DNA of 64,000 nucleotides from Thamnidium elegans (Eukaryota; Mucoromycota; Mucoromycetes; Mucorales; Mucoraceae). Both the position numbers and the translations under genes were made by a program. The stretch lies in the NCBI GenBank assembly GCA_025201345.1, contig JAIXMG010000042.1, positions 99,513 through 163,512 of the forward strand. The letters are read 5' to 3'. The notes below the pieces were generated by a model. It saw only the letters and a list, made by a program, of their open reading frames with translations. It ran no database searches and was not told the DNA's origin. Numbering within the stretch: position 1 is the stretch's first letter; every line of letters begins with the position of its first letter. This document shows, piece after piece, positions 11,604-23,220 of the stretch.

Positions 11604-11716
11604 CTGAGAGAGAAAAAAAAAGGGGGTGTGGGGGGGGGGGGTAATAATATAAATATATATATAAAAAAAGAAAAAAAAGAACAAAACTGTGAGGATTATA
11701 TATATGTATTTTTTTT
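11176..11716. repeat. Intergenic region with (CA)n and (TG)n microsatellites
   Basis: A (CA)n run of about 53 bp at 11180-11232 and a (TG)n run at about 11573-11601, with poly(A) and poly(G) blocks (about 11618-11642). It separates the small CxxC gene and the convergent LEUNIG-like gene and holds both 3' ends. The two dinucleotide arrays are inverted relative to each other. Confidence 0.8.
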
Positions 11717-14700
11717 TTAAATAGTCCATAGCATTAAATTCTTTTCTTTTTGATGATGACTTGCAGTAGCAACAATTGTTTGCCCAGCAACAGAATGACA
11801 AGCAATACTTACTACCATACCGTACTGTGAACCTGCGTTTTTAGGTTGAGCTCCTGGAATACCGCACTGCCATAAAAAGATATCTTGGTACCCTCCATAC
11901 AACAGTCTTAATTTATCTCCTCCGTTAACAAACGCACACCCAGATACTTTAGATTGTGGTATATGATTCATAACACACTTCCAATGCGATGTCTCGTATA
12001 CACAAATCTTATCTTCTGATGAAGCAACCAAAAAGTTACCATCAGCTGACCAGTCGAATGAACAAATGTTCTTTCCGTGATCCGTTGTAATTGTACGCAT
12101 TCCCATATTATCATTATTGCCACTATTTGGTTTAACTTGTGTGATATCAATAATATAAATTTGGTTGCCTACAGCACATGCTAAAATACTAGCAGTTCTT
12201 GGATGAAATCGCATTGGATTAGGTGAAAATCCTGATTTTGATTGCGCCTAACAAATTTATAATATTAGCTTCAAAGTACTATATAACATATCTAATATAA
12301 ACTCACCATCTTTAAGGATTTTTCACAAGTGGACGTATTTAAATTCCAAACCTTTAATTCACCTTCTGCATCAAGCGAACAAATCGTATCAGGTCTATCA
12401 GGCGCAAAATCCACTGCCGTAACTTGAGCTCTACAGTCCAACTTGACCAACATCTTTGGGGCCTTCTCATCCTCACTGATGTTCTCTTCGCTCTTCTTAT
12501 CTTCCAACTTGATTTGTTTTTCTTCGTTTTTTTTATTTACACTTCCAATGTCCCAAATACGTAATGTTTTATCGTATGAAGATGTAGCCACCAAATTTCT
12601 ATTATCTGGGCTCCACCGTGCGCACGTAATATGTGCCGTATGACCCGGCAACGAATAATTCATCTTCTTATCTCCTACAGTCCAAATGAGCACCTTTCGA
12701 TCATGCCCAGCGCTGGCCAGCCATTGCCCGTCTGCGGAGAAGGCAACCGTGGATACTTTATTAACATTACCCGATAGATCTGCAAATGGTTGCAACACGC
12801 TGGACATCTGCTGCTGCAACTGTAACTGCTGCTGTTGTTGGATGACACTTGGATGCAGCCCGCTACTGCCATCTAAATCAAGTCCGCCGCCCATACTAGC
12901 TAAAAACCCTCCGCCAAAGGGATCCAAATCCGTACCTGTTTCGTTACTTGGCAGCATTAAAGTTTGTTCCGCATTATTTTCGTCGCCTGACGCAAACATC
13001 TCTCCGAAATCTCCACTATCGCCCATCATAAACCTTTCTAAATCAAACGATAGTACATTATTTTGATTTACTGCTGGTGATTCTATGCTAGGTGATCCCA
13101 TTTCATTTGGGTTCCATGCCATTCTTTGTTGTTGCTGTTGAACAATTTGTTGCGGAATCACATTACGATGTTGTGGTGATTTATTTTGTTCAAATCTTTG
13201 CTGTTGTTGTAACCTTTGTTGCATGGCCATCACCGGTGATTCATGAGCTTTATTATGAGATGAAGGAGGTGATGAAGTATCTTCTCCGTTACGTTGTCTC
13301 TTTTGTGGTAAATGCATTGCAAATTGTTGCTGTTGTGCTTGTTGCGCTTGTTGCGCCTGTTGCTGCTGCTGTAATGCATGGTTCACCTGACGACGTTGAT
13401 ATAATGCGACTGCAATCTTCTTCTTATCCCCTCCTTCAGGTGATCCACTACCAGCCGGCATCGTTGGATTAGGGCTACCCATCGTGCTCATATTAGGTGG
13501 CGTTTGAGGTGGCCCGGCTTGCTGAGGAGTTTGCTGCTGTTGTTGCTGAGCATGTTGCTGTTGTGCTTGTTGCTGATGTTGTGTCTGCTGTTGCTGTTGC
13601 TGTTGTGTTTGTTGTGCCTGCTGCTGTTGAGCCTGTTGATGTTGCGCCTGTTGCTGCTGCTGGGCTTGCTGTTGAGCTTGTTGTTGGTGTTGTTGAACCT
13701 GCTGCTGTTGCTGTTGCTGCTGCATAATACGACGTTGATTCATCATCATACGTTGTTGTTGCGTAACCAACATCTATACACACAAAAAAAAATGTTAAAT
13801 CAAGAAAAAAAAGGATTTTTTCAATACAACTTACTTGTTGTTGTTGTTGTTGTGGAGTTAATCCAGCGGGCATTTGGCCTTTATTCATCATATGTTGAGC
13901 AAGCATCATATTCACTATTTTTTTTTAAAAAAAAATGGGGTAAATTTTCAATTGCATAAAAAATCAAATTTTTTACACTTACTTTCTCCATTATTAAAAG
14001 CGGGACTTCCGTTCATTGGCATGTTTGGGTTCATCACCATGGGACCAGGACCTACCATATGTGGCCTCGGTTGGCCATTGACTACAAAAAAGAGGTTTTA
14101 GAACCAAAACACATATTTTTCTTTTCTTTTTTTTCTTTTTCTTTTTCTTTTTTTACCGTTGGGGCCATTAGGACCTATCATATTTCCGCGTTGACCATCC
14201 ACTTGAGGACTACTCATAGGATGTCCTGGAGGCAATTGAGTTTGCTGCTGCTGAGGAGTTCCTTGCATATGTTGCTGCTGAAGCATAGCAGCCTGTTGAT
14301 GTTGCTGCTGTTGTTGAATCATTGCTTGTTGTTGCATTTGAAGTCTAGCTTGAGTTTGTGGATTACCACCCATCATTTGACTGCAGATAAATATATTAGC
14401 CCCCTTTTTTTTTACCGTAATAAAAAAATACAAAACTTACGGTGTTCTCATCATGTTTGGATGTTGACTCATTTGAAATCTTCTAATTTGCGATTGAAGA
14501 TTATTCTATACACAAGAAAAAAACACATAAATAAAAAAAAGCGCTCTCTCTCTTTCTCCTTGTTCTCTCTCTTATATGTATACCTTTTCCTCGTTCGTTA
14601 AAGATTGTTGGTCACGACCTTGAAGACCCAATGCATTCATAGCAGCAGTAAAGATATTATTTTGTTGAGCTCGATGAGCAGCTGTAATTGGTTGACCTGT

Positions 14701-15964
14701 CATAGGAGAAGTCATCATGGTTTCAGGAGCAACGTCTACAACTCGTTGCATTTGTTGAGGAGAGAAAGAAGGCGATGCAGTCGCATGTCTTCCAGGATGT
14801 TGTTGCTGCTGTTGTTGCTGTTGAGCTTGTTGTTGCTGCTGTTGAGCCTGTTGTTGAGCTTGCTGTTGAGCTTGCTGGGCTTGTTGAGCCTGTTGAGCCT
14901 GTTGCGCTTGTTGCGCTTGTTGCGCTTGTTGCGCCTGTTGCGCCTGTTGAGCCTGTTGTTGAGCCTGATGTTGAGCCTGTTGTTGAGCCTGTTGTTGAGC
15001 TTGTTGTTGTTGGTGTTGTTGTTGTTGTTGTTGTTGGTGTTGTTGGTGTTGTTGTTGTTGAACTTGCTGCTGAGCTTGTTGTTGTGGAGGTAAATTCGCA
15101 GACATGCTCTGAGGAGTATTTACATTGTTATTAGGTGTATTATTATTAGGTGGTGGTGGTGGCATTACAGTATTTGGTAATGAAGCAGTACTACTAGCAG
15201 GTGAAGCTCGATGTTGTTGTTGAGAAGGTACACTTTGTTGTTGTTGTAAATGCTCTTGTTGACCAATATGTGGTGATTGAATTGATCTTTGAGCAACTTC
15301 AGAAGCTCGACGTTGTTGTACATGTTGTTGTACTTGTGGATGTTGAACTTGCTGTTGAGCTTGTTGTTGCTGTTGGGCTTGTTGCTGCTGTTGGGCTTGT
15401 TGTTGCTGAGCTTGTTGAGCTTGTTGATGAGCTTGTTGCTGGGCTTGCTGTTGTTGAGAGTGTACATTAAAAGATCTCTGTTGTTGTAACACTTCCTCCC
15501 TTTTAGCTCTAAGAAAGTCGTGGTACTAATAAAATAAAAATTTATATAAAACTCATAAAAAATTATATATAGATACTCTACCTCATCATGAATTGTAGCT
15601 TCTTTACTTGCTTGAGCGTCTTTACTTTTAGCATAATAAACATCCCAGAATACTCCCCACCAATCAGCTAAAAATCCAGTGGAAACATCAATAGGAGGAG
15701 GTTGATCTGTAGCAACACTAGCCTCTGTTGAGAACGCTCGAGCAGCTTGGTGATATTTTTGCTTTTTACAGTAATCGTAAATATATAAATGTAAAAGTTC
15801 TGTTGCCCTGACATCACTGGGACGGCCATTTTGTCTTTAGAAAAAAAAGTGTGTATAAAGAAATATAGTATAGAAAAAAAAAAAAAAAAAAAAAAAAAGG
15901 ATTAATATATCATTTACAAGTTTTGGTGTTGTTGTTGTTTAGATGTTTGTGCTTTAAGTTCCAT
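11717..15964 (-). CDS. LEUNIG/FLO8-type transcriptional co-repressor (LUFS domain, poly-Gln, WD40)
   Basis: Nine coding exons in transcript order, 15964-15918, 15834-15582, 15525-14584, 14505-14441, 14380-14157, 14081-13983, 13914-13835, 13773-12307 and 12247-11717, close in phase to 1,235 residues. Residues 20-115 are a LisH-containing LUFS domain (RATELLHLYIYDYCKKQKY, then GFLADWWGVFWDVYYA). A very long Gln/Ala/His-rich centre follows, with tens of QQAQQ units in exons 4 and 9. WD40 repeats run from about residue 910 to the end (SADGQWLASAGHDRKVLIW and similar). This order matches plant LEUNIG co-repressors; the LUFS part alone matches FLO8 and SSDP proteins. An upstream exon at 16046-16009 has an ATG but cannot be spliced in frame, so I treat it as 5' UTR or a uORF. 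Likely nuclear, recruited by DNA-binding factors. The Gln tract uses mixed CAA/CAG codons. Confidence 0.85.
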
Positions 15965-16549
15965 GCGTTTAAAAACTACAACAACAAAAAATAAAAAAGA
16001 CTATTTACCCATCCCAGGTGTTTCTCCTGTTTTGCGACTGTGCCATTTGTTGTATATATATAATAAAAAAAAAAGATATTAAAAAAAAAAAAGGGGGAAA
16101 AAAAAAAAAGAAAAAAAAAAAAAGGTAAAATTCGAGTATTTTTATTTTTTTAGCTTATTTTGTTTCGTTCCTTTTGTTTATCCAATAAGATTTATTTTAT
16201 TTTTTTGTTCCTTTTTATCTCTTTTTTTTTTTTTTTTGTACTTTCTTATTTCTTAAAAAAAAAAGGGGGGATAATCCTTGTTTTATATTCGCCTTCTTCT
16301 TTTGTACTTAAATCCTTGTTTTGTTGCCAAAATAACAAAACCCAAGGCCCAAATCATATAAAAAAATAGGAGGTCAGTTTAAAGCGCCTCTTTTAATTTA
16401 TTTATACATCACTGACGAGCAACCAAAAACGAAGCGGTCACTAAATTTAATGTTTGCTTCTGTTTGCTTTACCTCTAGAACCACATCGTGGTTGTCTATC
16501 TTCTGCAATTTGAAGGAAGCATTATTTGCGCTGATTTTATTAGGTTAGA
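15965..16549. other. AT-rich leader and intergenic region
   Basis: Contains the presumed 5' UTR exon of the LEUNIG-like gene (to about 16046, with a short upstream open frame), then homopolymer-rich DNA with A and T runs at about 16067-16125 and 16219-16237. No gene is seen. Confidence 0.4.
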
Positions 16550-17027
16550 ATTGAGGAAAAGGAGCTCCAAACAAGATTGTACCAAGCCCCACTAAACCAA
16601 TAGCTAGTGCTGATAAAGAGTCTCTGCATTTGATAGCACGTTTTGATATAACAGAAACACAGAAAGGATTTGTACAATATAAAGTACCTTGAACTGTTTT
16701 ATTAAACTCTTTGCCATTTCCTCTTTGTGATATTTGTGGATGGCTTAGTCTAACAAAGCAAAAAGCGCTTCAGCATGGATATCTTTTTCTATTCATCACC
16801 TTTTTTTCTTTGCTACACAGTCGATGAAGTAATTTATGGTTTTGTATTTCACTATGTCGCCTAGCGGGGATCTTGCTAAACGCTTCAGACATATCAAACT
16901 GCTTCAACAACTTCAGCCTTCTTTCGTGCAATAGTTCTTGCATGAACACAGTCAAGATAATTGGGAGCAACTCTTTCAATGAAAAAATATTGAGGGTTTG
17001 TCATAAATGATGAGACTGACATTTTAT
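16550..17027 (-). pseudogene. Relic of a TnpB/Fanzor-like RuvC nuclease (C-terminal part)
   Basis: On the minus strand, one continuous frame from about 16762 to 16550 reads FCFVRLSHPQ, then GTLYCTNPFC, then RDSLSALAIGLVGLG. Paired cysteines followed by an R-D-S-x-S-A-x-A-I block are the zinc-ribbon and RuvC-III layout of TnpB/Fanzor nucleases; a second relic with the same zinc-ribbon pattern lies at 19.8-21.4 kb. The first zinc pair has lost one Cys, and upstream segments (16763-17027, e.g. MSVSSFMTNPQYFF) are broken by stops and frame changes. Fanzors are eukaryotic RNA-guided DNA nucleases usually carried by transposons. This copy is dead. The family assignment rests on motif pattern only. 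Confidence 0.55.
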
Positions 17028-17158
17028 TATATAACAGATATTACAGACAGGGGAAGAAAAAAATACGAATAAAAAAATATGGTTGAAATCTGACTGCCCC
17101 GCTGGTATGTCGAATAGAGATTTCGATCACTGGCTGATGCGGGGAAGAAAAAAAAAGC

Positions 17159-18736
17159 TTAAGAGCCAAAACCAACATCGTCTAACACGCGTCTGTGTTC
17201 AATTTCATGGCTCGTATTGTAATCCAAATGAACAAAAGCTCTTTCAACGATATCCAGCATTTCAAACGCATCCTTTTTTTTAAGAAAGAAAAAAAAAGCG
17301 TTACTAAATAATAATTAAACACAATAAAAAAAAACTTACTTGAAGCGCTTCTCCCAAATCATGACACTCTCTTAGTGCAGCATTGGGTGGTAAGACAATA
17401 TGAACTTCAACCAGTAATCTATCACCAACATAATAAGCACGTACAGTATCAATGGAAACAATTTTAGAGGAAAATCTATAAGCCATATAAACCAATTGTT
17501 TAAGATCATCCAAATTCGCTGTTTGGCCTGTCAGTCTACGAATATTTTCTACACGTGGGTTATTTAATCACAGATTATTATTATTTGTGTGTGTGTGCAC
17601 ATACCTAATAGTACAATCACCCATTCATAAATAATATATAATGAAAGTAAAATAGCTCCTACAGGATCTAACCACGGCATCTTTGCCCATACAGCTATTA
17701 AAGATAAAACATAATAAATAACAAACAAAAAAATCATTATTTAACGGACTTACCAAAAAGTGGAAAGATTGTAGTTGCAATATTAAACACGACATCATTT
17801 TCATGATCCTGTGCAAGCGCTTGTACACTTGAACTTCCTTTTACTGTTAAACACCAAAGCCACAAAACTCCTTTAATGACAATATTAGCCACTAATAAAC
17901 CTAAAGCTAACGGACTAAGGTCAACATGTTCCACTTTTCTATTTTCCTCTGCCAATTGTTCGACAGAAGATATCAGTACTTGACTAAAAGAAGTTGTTAT
18001 CACTGCTGCAAATACAATAATACCAAGGGGCTCCATTCTTGACTATCCAAATAAATTAATAGTGTATCTTATTTTATTTTATTTAAAAAATAAATAAATA
18101 AAAAATAAAAAACTTACTTTGCCCACGGGATAGTCATATATGTTCTTTTGTCGAATCACGCGTATTGTAAAAAAAATAATGGCATTGCTTAATATATCCA
18201 AAAAACTTTCAAACGCAGAAGCCAAAATAGCAATGGAACCTGTAAAGAAAGCCAAAAAAGCTTTTGTAAGAAACAGTATAATATTCGCCATAAATGATAA
18301 ATTGATTGCTAAATGAACAATCCAACTAGGTGAAGAAGACGAACAAGACTCGGATGGTTTTATTACCAGTGGCGTTTCTTCATCAAAAACAGCGCTATTT
18401 TGATACGTAGAAGAAGAACCAAACGTTTCGGGACAACGACCTAGTTCTTTAATAATATTATCCACTTCAATATATTTATCAATGATTTTATTTTGATGCT
18501 ATCAAGTTGAATCAATTAATATATATATATATTGACCCTTTTTTTTTTTTTTTTTTTTACTTTACCTCATAAAACTTTCTTACTGCTTTATTATCAATAG
18601 CTTTTAATTGATAGTCGGGCATTCGAAGTGCATAAAAATGTGCTGGAGGCTCTATAGCACTTACTGCTAACGAAGCAACTGATCTTCTCCTTTTTATAGG
18701 TAACCTTTCCCATTCTTGTTCTTGATAAGAAGACAT
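17159..18736 (-). CDS. Cation diffusion facilitator (CDF) family metal transporter
   Basis: Six exons in transcript order, 18736-18566, 18498-18118, 18042-17754, 17694-17605, 17548-17340 and 17272-17159, close in phase to 417 residues. After a ~110-residue cytosolic N-terminus there are six likely membrane helices. TM5 carries DHENDVVFN, the DHxND metal site typical of Mn/Fe-type CDF proteins; TM2 carries ESFLDILSN, so the first acidic ligand is Glu where Asp is usual. The C-terminal cytosolic domain (LLVEVHIVLP..., then VERAFVHLDY and EIEHRR) is the usual CDF metal-sensing fold. CDF proteins export divalent metals from cytosol to organelles or outside by proton antiport. The metal and membrane cannot be fixed; manganese is the best guess from the TM2/TM5 motifs. 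Confidence 0.85.
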
Positions 18737-18974
18737 TTATATATATATAGAAAAGAAAGAGAAAAAAATCAATACAAACAAGAAAAACTAGTTATTTTTT
18801 AATTTATATATGAAACCGGGGGTTTTTATTTTATTTTTATGCGGGATTGAAAACGGGAGTTGTTTCTGATGTTATATGTACAACTATTTTTTTTATAATT
18901 ATTTTTTATTGTACAGAATATTAAAATGTACAGAATATTAGATTGTAATTGTTAAAAAAGTAAGAAGGATTCCC

Positions 18975-19560
18975 TTAGGCAAGCATAGCGACAAAACTAG
19001 CAATAAAGAGTGCAGATAATGCTGCAAATTGAACAAACAAAGCACTGTAACCGCTACCGATTAAAGAAGCACCAGCATTGGGTGCATTACTTTGAGCAAC
19101 AGAAGAGGCAGAACTGACAGCACCACCCGCAGAACTTTGTTGTGAAGCAGCGGAACTAGCAACAGAAGAGGCAGAACTAGCAACTGAAGAAGCAGAAGTA
19201 GATTCAGAGGCGGCAGAACTGGCAGTAGTGGATGCACCAGCACCAGCAGCACTACTAGCAGCAACTTCAGAAGAGATACGGCTGTAGGCAGATTGAGCAG
19301 ACTGGATTAATGGAGTTTTACCGGGTCCAGTGACAGAAGCAGAGATTGACTCGATCCTAACATTAAAAGTTAATAAAAAAAAAAATTTAAAAGAAAAAAC
19401 TTACTTGCTACTAAGAGAAGCGAGAGCGGGAACTTAATATATATATAAAAAAACGTTAGAAAACCCTTAACCAAACAAACAAGCATATAAACTTACTTTC
19501 AGCATTTACGCTAGCAAGAGCGAGAATAGCAGCAAGAGCGATGATCAATTTGGAGTTCAT
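18975..19560 (-). CDS. Ser/Ala-rich secreted protein with likely GPI anchor
   Basis: Three exons in transcript order, 19560-19497, 19432-19405 and 19356-18975, close in phase to 157 residues. Residues 1-20 (MNSKLIIALAAILALASVNA) are a signal peptide. The centre is a low-complexity Ser/Ala stretch (repeats of ASSVASSASS type) suited to O-mannosylation. The C-terminus has a small-residue omega-like region (SNAPNAGAS) followed by a hydrophobic tail (FVQFAALSALFIASFVAMLA) to the stop, as in GPI-anchored fungal cell-wall proteins. No enzyme domain is present. Role in the wall or at the surface is inferred from this layout. Confidence 0.75.
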
Positions 19561-19829
19561 TTTTTAAAGTTTTAAGTTTTTAGTATATATGTGTGTATAC
19601 AAACAAATAAAAAAGAGAAAACTATATAAAGCGAAAATATCTTTTTATATCCGTATTTCTCTTCCGATACAAAACGACAAGAAACCATGGTTATTTAGGG
19701 GTCTCACTGTGATCGGTGAATAACAACATTTTTTAACCATGACAAATAATGCATATTAATAAATAGTGGCTTGGAGTATTTTTTTTTTTTTTTTGCATAC
19801 ATGCATTTCTCTCTGATTCCAAGGAATAA
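19561..19829. other. Intergenic region upstream of the GPI-type protein gene
   Basis: AT-rich, with a T run at about 19780-19795. No gene is seen; the promoter of the surface-protein gene should lie here. Confidence 0.4.
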
Positions 19830-21377
19830 CCTTAAATCCTCATAAAAATAAGGAAGTCGCTAGAAATACAAGCTAGATTTGTACAGTACATAGTATCTTT
19901 TATCACTGTTGTATATTTTTTGTCATTTTTTGCTGGCGTAGATGACTCAAACTACCGAAACATAAAACGCATGTTTGGGACGTTATGTTTTCATTAGTTA
20001 CGCAAACATTCACGGCTCCAGCATGTATGTTCTCCATCTGCCGCCATACCGCCTAAAACCTTTGATACGAGAGTCAACACCTGTGCCTATATTCATGATA
20101 AACATCAATAGCCTTTTCTTCTTGCTTTCACGCTTCGGAAAGACGAACACTCGACTTATACTCTTCTGTTTGTACTACATTTTGACCTTTTGTTGTAAAA
20201 CGTTTCTTCCGATGCAAGCTTTTAGAAAAAGACTTATCGCCACACCTATGATATATATCATTAGAGCTAATAGCAAGAGTTTATAGTGGTGCAATAAAGA
20301 GTTCTTCGAGTTTTTCATCATCTACATCTACTATCATTGTTAGCTAACATATTACACATGACATAAATAATTTATAACTTGATACATGCGTTCGGTTGCC
20401 AAAAATCGGGTAGTAATTGTATAACTTAATGTAGTTTTGAAATCTTTTCACGTTAAGTCTACATGTTTCAGTCATATTTACTAAGCCATTGTCCGTTCCA
20501 CCGAAATGAGTATCGTGTGAAAACAGTAGATCATCACTTGAAACGACATTATTAGCTTTTTGCAAACACAATCTGCTGGTCTGATTGATTTTAATTTTTC
20601 TTTTACCATTGCTTTCTTTTTTTTTAGAGTACCTTGATAAGTATAACTCTACGTTTCTTTTGTAACTTATGTGTGACTTCGGCAATTATATCATTTACTT
20701 CTTGTTTTCTCTGCTTTTCATTCGTGATCTCAGTATGCAATCTCTCTTTATCACCTCTATCTTTCCAGCCATTTTTGCGCTTATAAAATTTATTTTTCTC
20801 TAAAGCTTCATTTATTTCCTTGCAAAGTTCTCTATATTCATAAGCACTTCAGCGGCAGTGAAGTTATCATCTGCTAAAATCTCCAAATCGAGAGCATTAT
20901 CCGTCTTAACAATATTTTTGCTTTGAGTAAAAGACAGTTTCTTCTATAAGAACAAAACGTTAATTTGAATTCATCTGTATATAGGTAAATTAATACATAC
21001 CTCATTCTTCAGAACAGTATCGTAAGTTTTAATCCTATTTGAACATCAGTCTGTCCGTTGGTACCATTTATTTTTCTTGTCGAGATCGATATTTTCAGTT
21101 TCTGCCTTTCCAATATACATGTTATATTTACGACGTTCGCCATCAAATAAATTTCACTTTTGGCTCCTTGATAAATTGACGAGAGAAATTTTATGAACAG
21201 GAATAGGCTCGACATAGTCTGTTTCAATAGTTCTTGTTTGCCTTTTAGTTTTTTGTTAAGCTTTTCTTGGATGTACTGTCTCTTTTTTTCTTCCCTAGAA
21301 GGAGTAATGTGAATGTGTAGCAAGACTAGTAGGAAACGATTGAACGGCTTTTTAAATCTTGTAGTAGAGCTCCACAT
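19830..21377 (-). pseudogene. Decayed TnpB/Fanzor-like gene
   Basis: Minus-strand pieces in order: an N-terminal frame from 21377 (FKKPFNRFLLVLLHIHITPS, basic); KTYDTVLKNE ending at a GTATGT donor near 21003; KKLSFTQSKN... from about 20944; a frame to about 20344 with FGGTDNGLVNMTET, which looks like the RuvC-I strand; GTGVDSRIKGFRRYGGRW near 20050-20090; then SQTCVLCFGSLSH (about 19980-19940) and MYCTNLACIS (about 19885-19860), a CxxC plus CxxxxC zinc ribbon. Stops and shifts lie between the pieces, so it is dead. Motif order (RuvC-I, basic middle, zinc ribbon) fits TnpB/Fanzor nucleases, and its zinc ribbon parallels that of the relic at 16.6 kb. No element ends were found. Confidence 0.55.
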
Positions 21378-21808
21378 ATTGCAAAAAACTAACTATACTT
21401 TTTTTTGAATTTTATAAAGGTAAGTAAAAAGTAGTACGCTACACTTTCTTATCTGAACATGTAAATAGAATGTGTATCAAGAATTCCCCCCTTTTTTATC
21501 GAAACTTGCTTCAGATTCTTTTAAAAAAACGTTTTGTATAGGATGTGTATCTAAATTTTGTTTTAAAGCTCCACGCGCACCAAAACATTTGCTACTGATT
21601 TGGCTTAAATGTTTTGTTCTTCATCAAATTGTGGCGAATCTACTACATCTGTTTCAAGATTAATTGAGTTTTAATTGTACTTCCCGTGTGTCAAATTCCT
21701 TCCATTTTGCAGGTGAGTCATCTAAACTTTCTTTTTTTTTATTCCCTTTCATATATTTTACCCTTTCTCTTTTCTCTTTTGTATTTCTGAAAAAAAAAAA
21801 AAAAAAAA
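21378..21808. other. Intergenic region upstream of the glutamate 5-kinase gene
   Basis: Contains a GC-richer 200-bp patch (about 21480-21665), possibly more of the neighbouring relic, then a T-rich stretch and an A run (about 21790-21808) immediately before the PRO1 start codon. No independent gene is seen. Confidence 0.4.
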
Positions 21809-23186
21809 ATGCTTCATAAAAACCAATATAATACTCATCGTACCAACAAGTCTTCTCTTACTATTGTTGTCAAGATTGGTACCTCTTCTATTTGCAATGA
21901 GCTCACTCACTTCCCTTTATTATCCAACCTATCTGGCTTAGTCGAAGCTGTCCTGCACCTTAGATCTCAGGGCCACCGTGTTGTACTTGTCACCAGTGCT
22001 GCTGTAGGTACCGGTCTTCGACGATTAAATATGGCTGAAAAACCTTCCAAGTTAGCTGCCAGACAAGTAGGTTTTTCTAATATCTCTCTCACTCTCTCTC
22101 TAACCTAATTTCCTTTTGTAGGCTGTTGCGGCAGTTGGACAAGGTAGATTAATGGCTTTATATGATGATTTATTTGGTCAATTCGGTCAACCCGTTGCTC
22201 AAATCTTATTAACAAAAAATGATCTTGCTGATGTAAGTATATTGGATTATAGTACTTTTTTGGATACTTATTATTATAATTAGCGTTCACAATACCTTAA
22301 TGCAGTCAATTGCTTAGAAGAACTTTTAGATATGGGCGTTGTACCTATTGTAAATGAAAATGATACCATTTCTACTCAAGGTATTCGTTTTGGTGATAAC
22401 GATACATTATCTGCTGTGATGGCTGGTATGATTAAAGCCGATTATCTCTTTTTATTGACAGATGTAGACTGTCTTTATACCGATAATCCTCGTACAAACC
22501 CTGAAGCTAAACCTGTACTTGTATGTGATGACATGGTAAAACTTAGAGAGCAAGGTAACCCAAAAAAAAAAATCATAAAAAAAATGCCTAAACTTATATC
22601 CAAGTGTACAGTATCCGTGTCATCTATGGGATCATCTCTTGGTACAGGTGGCATGGCAACCAAGTTAATTGCTGCTGATCTTGCTATTGCAGCCGGAGTT
22701 ATAACCATTATCACCAATGGATCGAAGCCAAAGAACATTTTTGAAATTATAGAAGCCGACAGGTTAGATGCTACAGAAGGAAAGCATCCTCTTCACACAC
22801 GATTTACTGCCAAGGATAACCCGCTCTTGGATCGTAAGTGGTGGATTCAATACGGATTACATACTGCTGGAAGTGTCTTTGTGGATGAAGGAGCAGCTAA
22901 AGCAATGTTAACACCTCGCATTAAATCCAGTTTATTTGCCGCTGGTATTGTGGATGTACAAGGATCATTTGTTGCACAGCAAGCAGTACAAATTATATAC
23001 CGTAAAAAGAAGGGTGATTCAGTTGAAGATATTGTGATTGGTAAAGGTATTGTCAATTATTCCAGTATAGAAATTTCTCGTATCAAGCGTTGTCGTAGTA
23101 CCGAAATCCCTAATATCTTGGGTTATGTCGATTCTGATTGTGTTATTCACAGAGATAATTTAGTTCGAACTGCCCAAGATGTTTAA
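21809..23186 (+). CDS. PRO1: Glutamate 5-kinase (gamma-glutamyl kinase), first step of proline synthesis
   Basis: Exons 21809-22066, 22122-22232, 22284-22554 and 22612-23186 give 404 residues (yeast Pro1 428). The amino-acid-kinase domain shows VVKIGTSS near residues 20-27, [19 protein letters not shown] and [11 protein letters not shown]. The C-terminal third ([11 protein letters not shown]..., [12 protein letters not shown]) is a PUA domain, as in yeast and bacterial ProB. It phosphorylates glutamate with ATP in the cytosol and is normally feedback-inhibited by proline. The third intron (22555-22611) is 57 nt, a multiple of three and free of stops, so a retained form would add 19 mostly basic residues just before VSVSSMGSS; splicing restores the family sequence. 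It converges on the TBC gene with only 34 bp between stops. Confidence 0.93.
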
Positions 23187-23220
23187 AAAAATCGTTCTTT
23201 TTTTTTTATTATTTATATAA

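Noticed and set aside
13092..13959. Plus-strand frames of 76-151 aa across the WD40/poly-Gln gene
   Set aside because: Shadows of the minus-strand exons 8 and 9, whose phases and motifs are clear.
14605..15134. Long Leu- or Val-rich open frames opposite the poly-Gln exons
   Set aside because: They are antisense readings of CAA/CAG repeats and have no splice, start or composition support.
17083..17283. Plus-strand 66-aa frame overlapping the end of the CDF gene
   Set aside because: Overlaps the last CDF exon, which has conserved family motifs on the opposite strand.
21472..21663. 63-aa frame upstream of glutamate 5-kinase
   Set aside because: No family, poor context; more likely part of the decayed nuclease locus read in the wrong direction.
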